A DNA stretch of 7,040 nucleotides from Planctomycetota bacterium (GTDB taxonomy: Bacteria; Planctomycetota; Phycisphaerae; Sedimentisphaerales; SG8-4), in assembly GCA_030607345.1 (NCBI GenBank), contig JAUWKC010000088.1, positions 1 to 7,040 on the forward strand, given 5' to 3'. Position 1 is the stretch's first letter. Each line of letters opens with the position of its first letter. The notes under the pieces were generated by a model. The model ran no database searches and was not told the origin of the DNA. It saw nothing but the letters and a program-made list of their open reading frames with translations. The translations under genes and the position numbers were made by a program. Positions 6,570 to 7,040 of this stretch are shown here, in pieces.

Positions 6570-6719
6570 ACGCAGAAGCCCGCCTTGCCAATTGGTTTTT
6601 TCCGCCCAGCCGGTCCAAAGCCGTCCCCGCCCTTGCTTCCTATAAAAACTACCGTTGCGGACGCTGTCCGAATGCAGCCGCGACAGGAGATTTCATTTGT
6701 GCAGATATAATGGGCCGAC

Positions 6720-6746
6720 GCGAATTAAAAAAATTTCGAATATCGC
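6720..6746. repeat. AT-rich inverted repeat with A7/T7 tract
   Basis: GCGAATT (6720-6726) pairs with AATATCGC (6739-6746) with one bulge around a 12-base loop containing seven consecutive A on the plus strand, T on the minus strand. It could be a weak transcription end for gpsA or a bent-DNA regulatory site. The stem is AT-rich and the T-tract sits inside the loop, so it is not a standard terminator. Confidence 0.2.
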
Positions 6747-6784
6747 ACCTCTACCGCCGCGGCCGTGCTCCAGTCCCCGCCGAA

Positions 6785-6805
6785 TCTGCAAACCTCCTCC
6801 GCAGA
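6785..6805. repeat. Small inverted repeat whose loop carries GGAGGAGG
   Basis: TCTGC and GCAGA flank 11 bases. On the minus strand the loop reads GGAGGAGG plus TTT, a strong Shine-Dalgarno-like sequence, about 60 bp after the gpsA stop. The frame that follows lacks a suitable start codon and soon meets TAG, so no gene is supported. Confidence 0.2.
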
Positions 6806-6866
6806 AATTCTCCCCGAGTACCGCACCGGAAAATCTTATAGGACGGGTTCTTCAGGCCGATAATTG

Positions 6867-7040
6867 CTACTCAGCTTTGAGTTGCCGTTTCATCAAATCG
6901 TTGATTGCCGCCGAGACGCCCTTGTGCTCGAACAGCACTTCGTAAACCGCTTGCGTAATCGGAACTTCAATACCCCGCTGCCGCGCCAGTTCGCACACCG
7001 ACCTGCACGTCGCAACGCCTTCGATAACAGAGTCCGTAGC
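6867..7040 (-). CDS. gpsA: C-terminus of NAD(P)H-dependent glycerol-3-phosphate dehydrogenase
   Basis: The last 57 codons and TAG stop of a gene that enters from the right edge. GpsA reduces dihydroxyacetone phosphate to sn-glycerol-3-phosphate in the cytoplasm, supplying the phospholipid backbone. The visible part is the helical C-terminal domain: VIEGVATCRSVCELARQRGI at 5-24, then EVPITQAVYEVLFEHK at 25-40 and a final helix ending LMKRQLKAE. This follows the GpsA family pattern EGV-T---V-LA---G-E-PI--AVY-VL-E, with the usual R-L-AE ending. The NAD-binding domain and catalytic lysine lie outside the window. It reads in the same direction as the pil genes but is 473 bp away, so it is probably a separate transcription unit. 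Confidence 0.92.
   Translation of the reverse strand, partial: ATDSVIEGVATCRSVCELARQRGIEVPITQAVYEVLFEHKGVSAAINDLMKRQLKAE

Larger units (their letters stand above)
6394..6866. other. 473-bp gap between gpsA and the pil operon, no convincing gene
   Basis: No reading frame here has a ribosome site plus recognisable protein. The frames open on the plus strand (6545-6841 and 6655-6945) give basic, Pro/Arg-rich products and the second runs into the gpsA coding region antisense. The stretch is patchy: a GC-rich part near 6750-6840, an A7 tract at 6727-6733, and an AT-rich patch near 6535-6548. It holds a weak promoter candidate, two hairpins next to pilM, two further short inverted repeats and an 11-bp direct repeat, listed separately. 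I see no clear intrinsic terminator after gpsA. It probably contains the pil promoter and leader. Confidence 0.6.

Noticed and set aside
6570..6600. Sigma-54 promoter before pilM
   Set aside because: A TGGCA followed by GC is present on the minus strand near 6580-6592, but the GG-to-GC spacing is two bases too short.
6545..6841. Plus-strand 98-codon frame in the gpsA-pilM gap
   Set aside because: The product is basic and of random composition, the ATG lacks a ribosome site, and it points against the neighbouring genes.
1..7040. CRISPR, tRNA, rRNA, insertion sequence or prophage signals
   Set aside because: No spaced repeats, cloverleaf arms, transposase motifs or attachment-type duplications were seen anywhere in the window.

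Overview
The window is one bacterial type IV pilus / type II secretion-like locus, read entirely from the minus strand (right to left). Base composition is near 50% GC. No database comparison was possible. The gene order and divergent N-termini suggest an environmental bacterium, and a Planctomycetes/PVC-type lineage is a tentative guess from general resemblance only.

Layout in the direction of transcription: the last 57 codons of gpsA (glycerol-3-phosphate dehydrogenase) enter from the right edge and stop at 6867. A 473-bp stretch without a convincing gene follows (6394-6866); it holds a weak promoter candidate and several short inverted repeats. Then come six collinear genes: pilM-like (5410-6393), pilN-like (4591-5301), pilO-like (4001-4537), a single-TM PilP/GspC-like protein (3235-3918), pilB/gspE ATPase (1346-3238) and pilT ATPase (198-1307). 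A seventh ORF begins at 97 and runs off the left edge; I do not recognise it. Spacings are 108, 53, 82, -4 (ATGA overlap), 38 and 100 bp, consistent with one operon.

How they work together (family knowledge): PilM (actin-like, cytoplasmic) binds the N-terminus of PilN. PilN and PilO are single-pass inner-membrane proteins that pair through coiled coils and ferredoxin-like domains. The PilP/GspC-like protein would link this platform to an outer-membrane secretin. PilB powers pilus assembly and PilT powers retraction. The platform protein PilC/GspF, the secretin PilQ/GspD, prepilin peptidase and pilins are absent from the window and must lie elsewhere or further left.

The points most worth a second look are: the hybrid character of the fourth gene (PilP position, GspC-like topology), the altered nucleotide-site motif in PilM, a Lys/Ala-rich insert in PilN, the structured leader before pilM, and the unidentified ORF after pilT. 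I saw no CRISPR, tRNA, rRNA, insertion sequence or phage gene.
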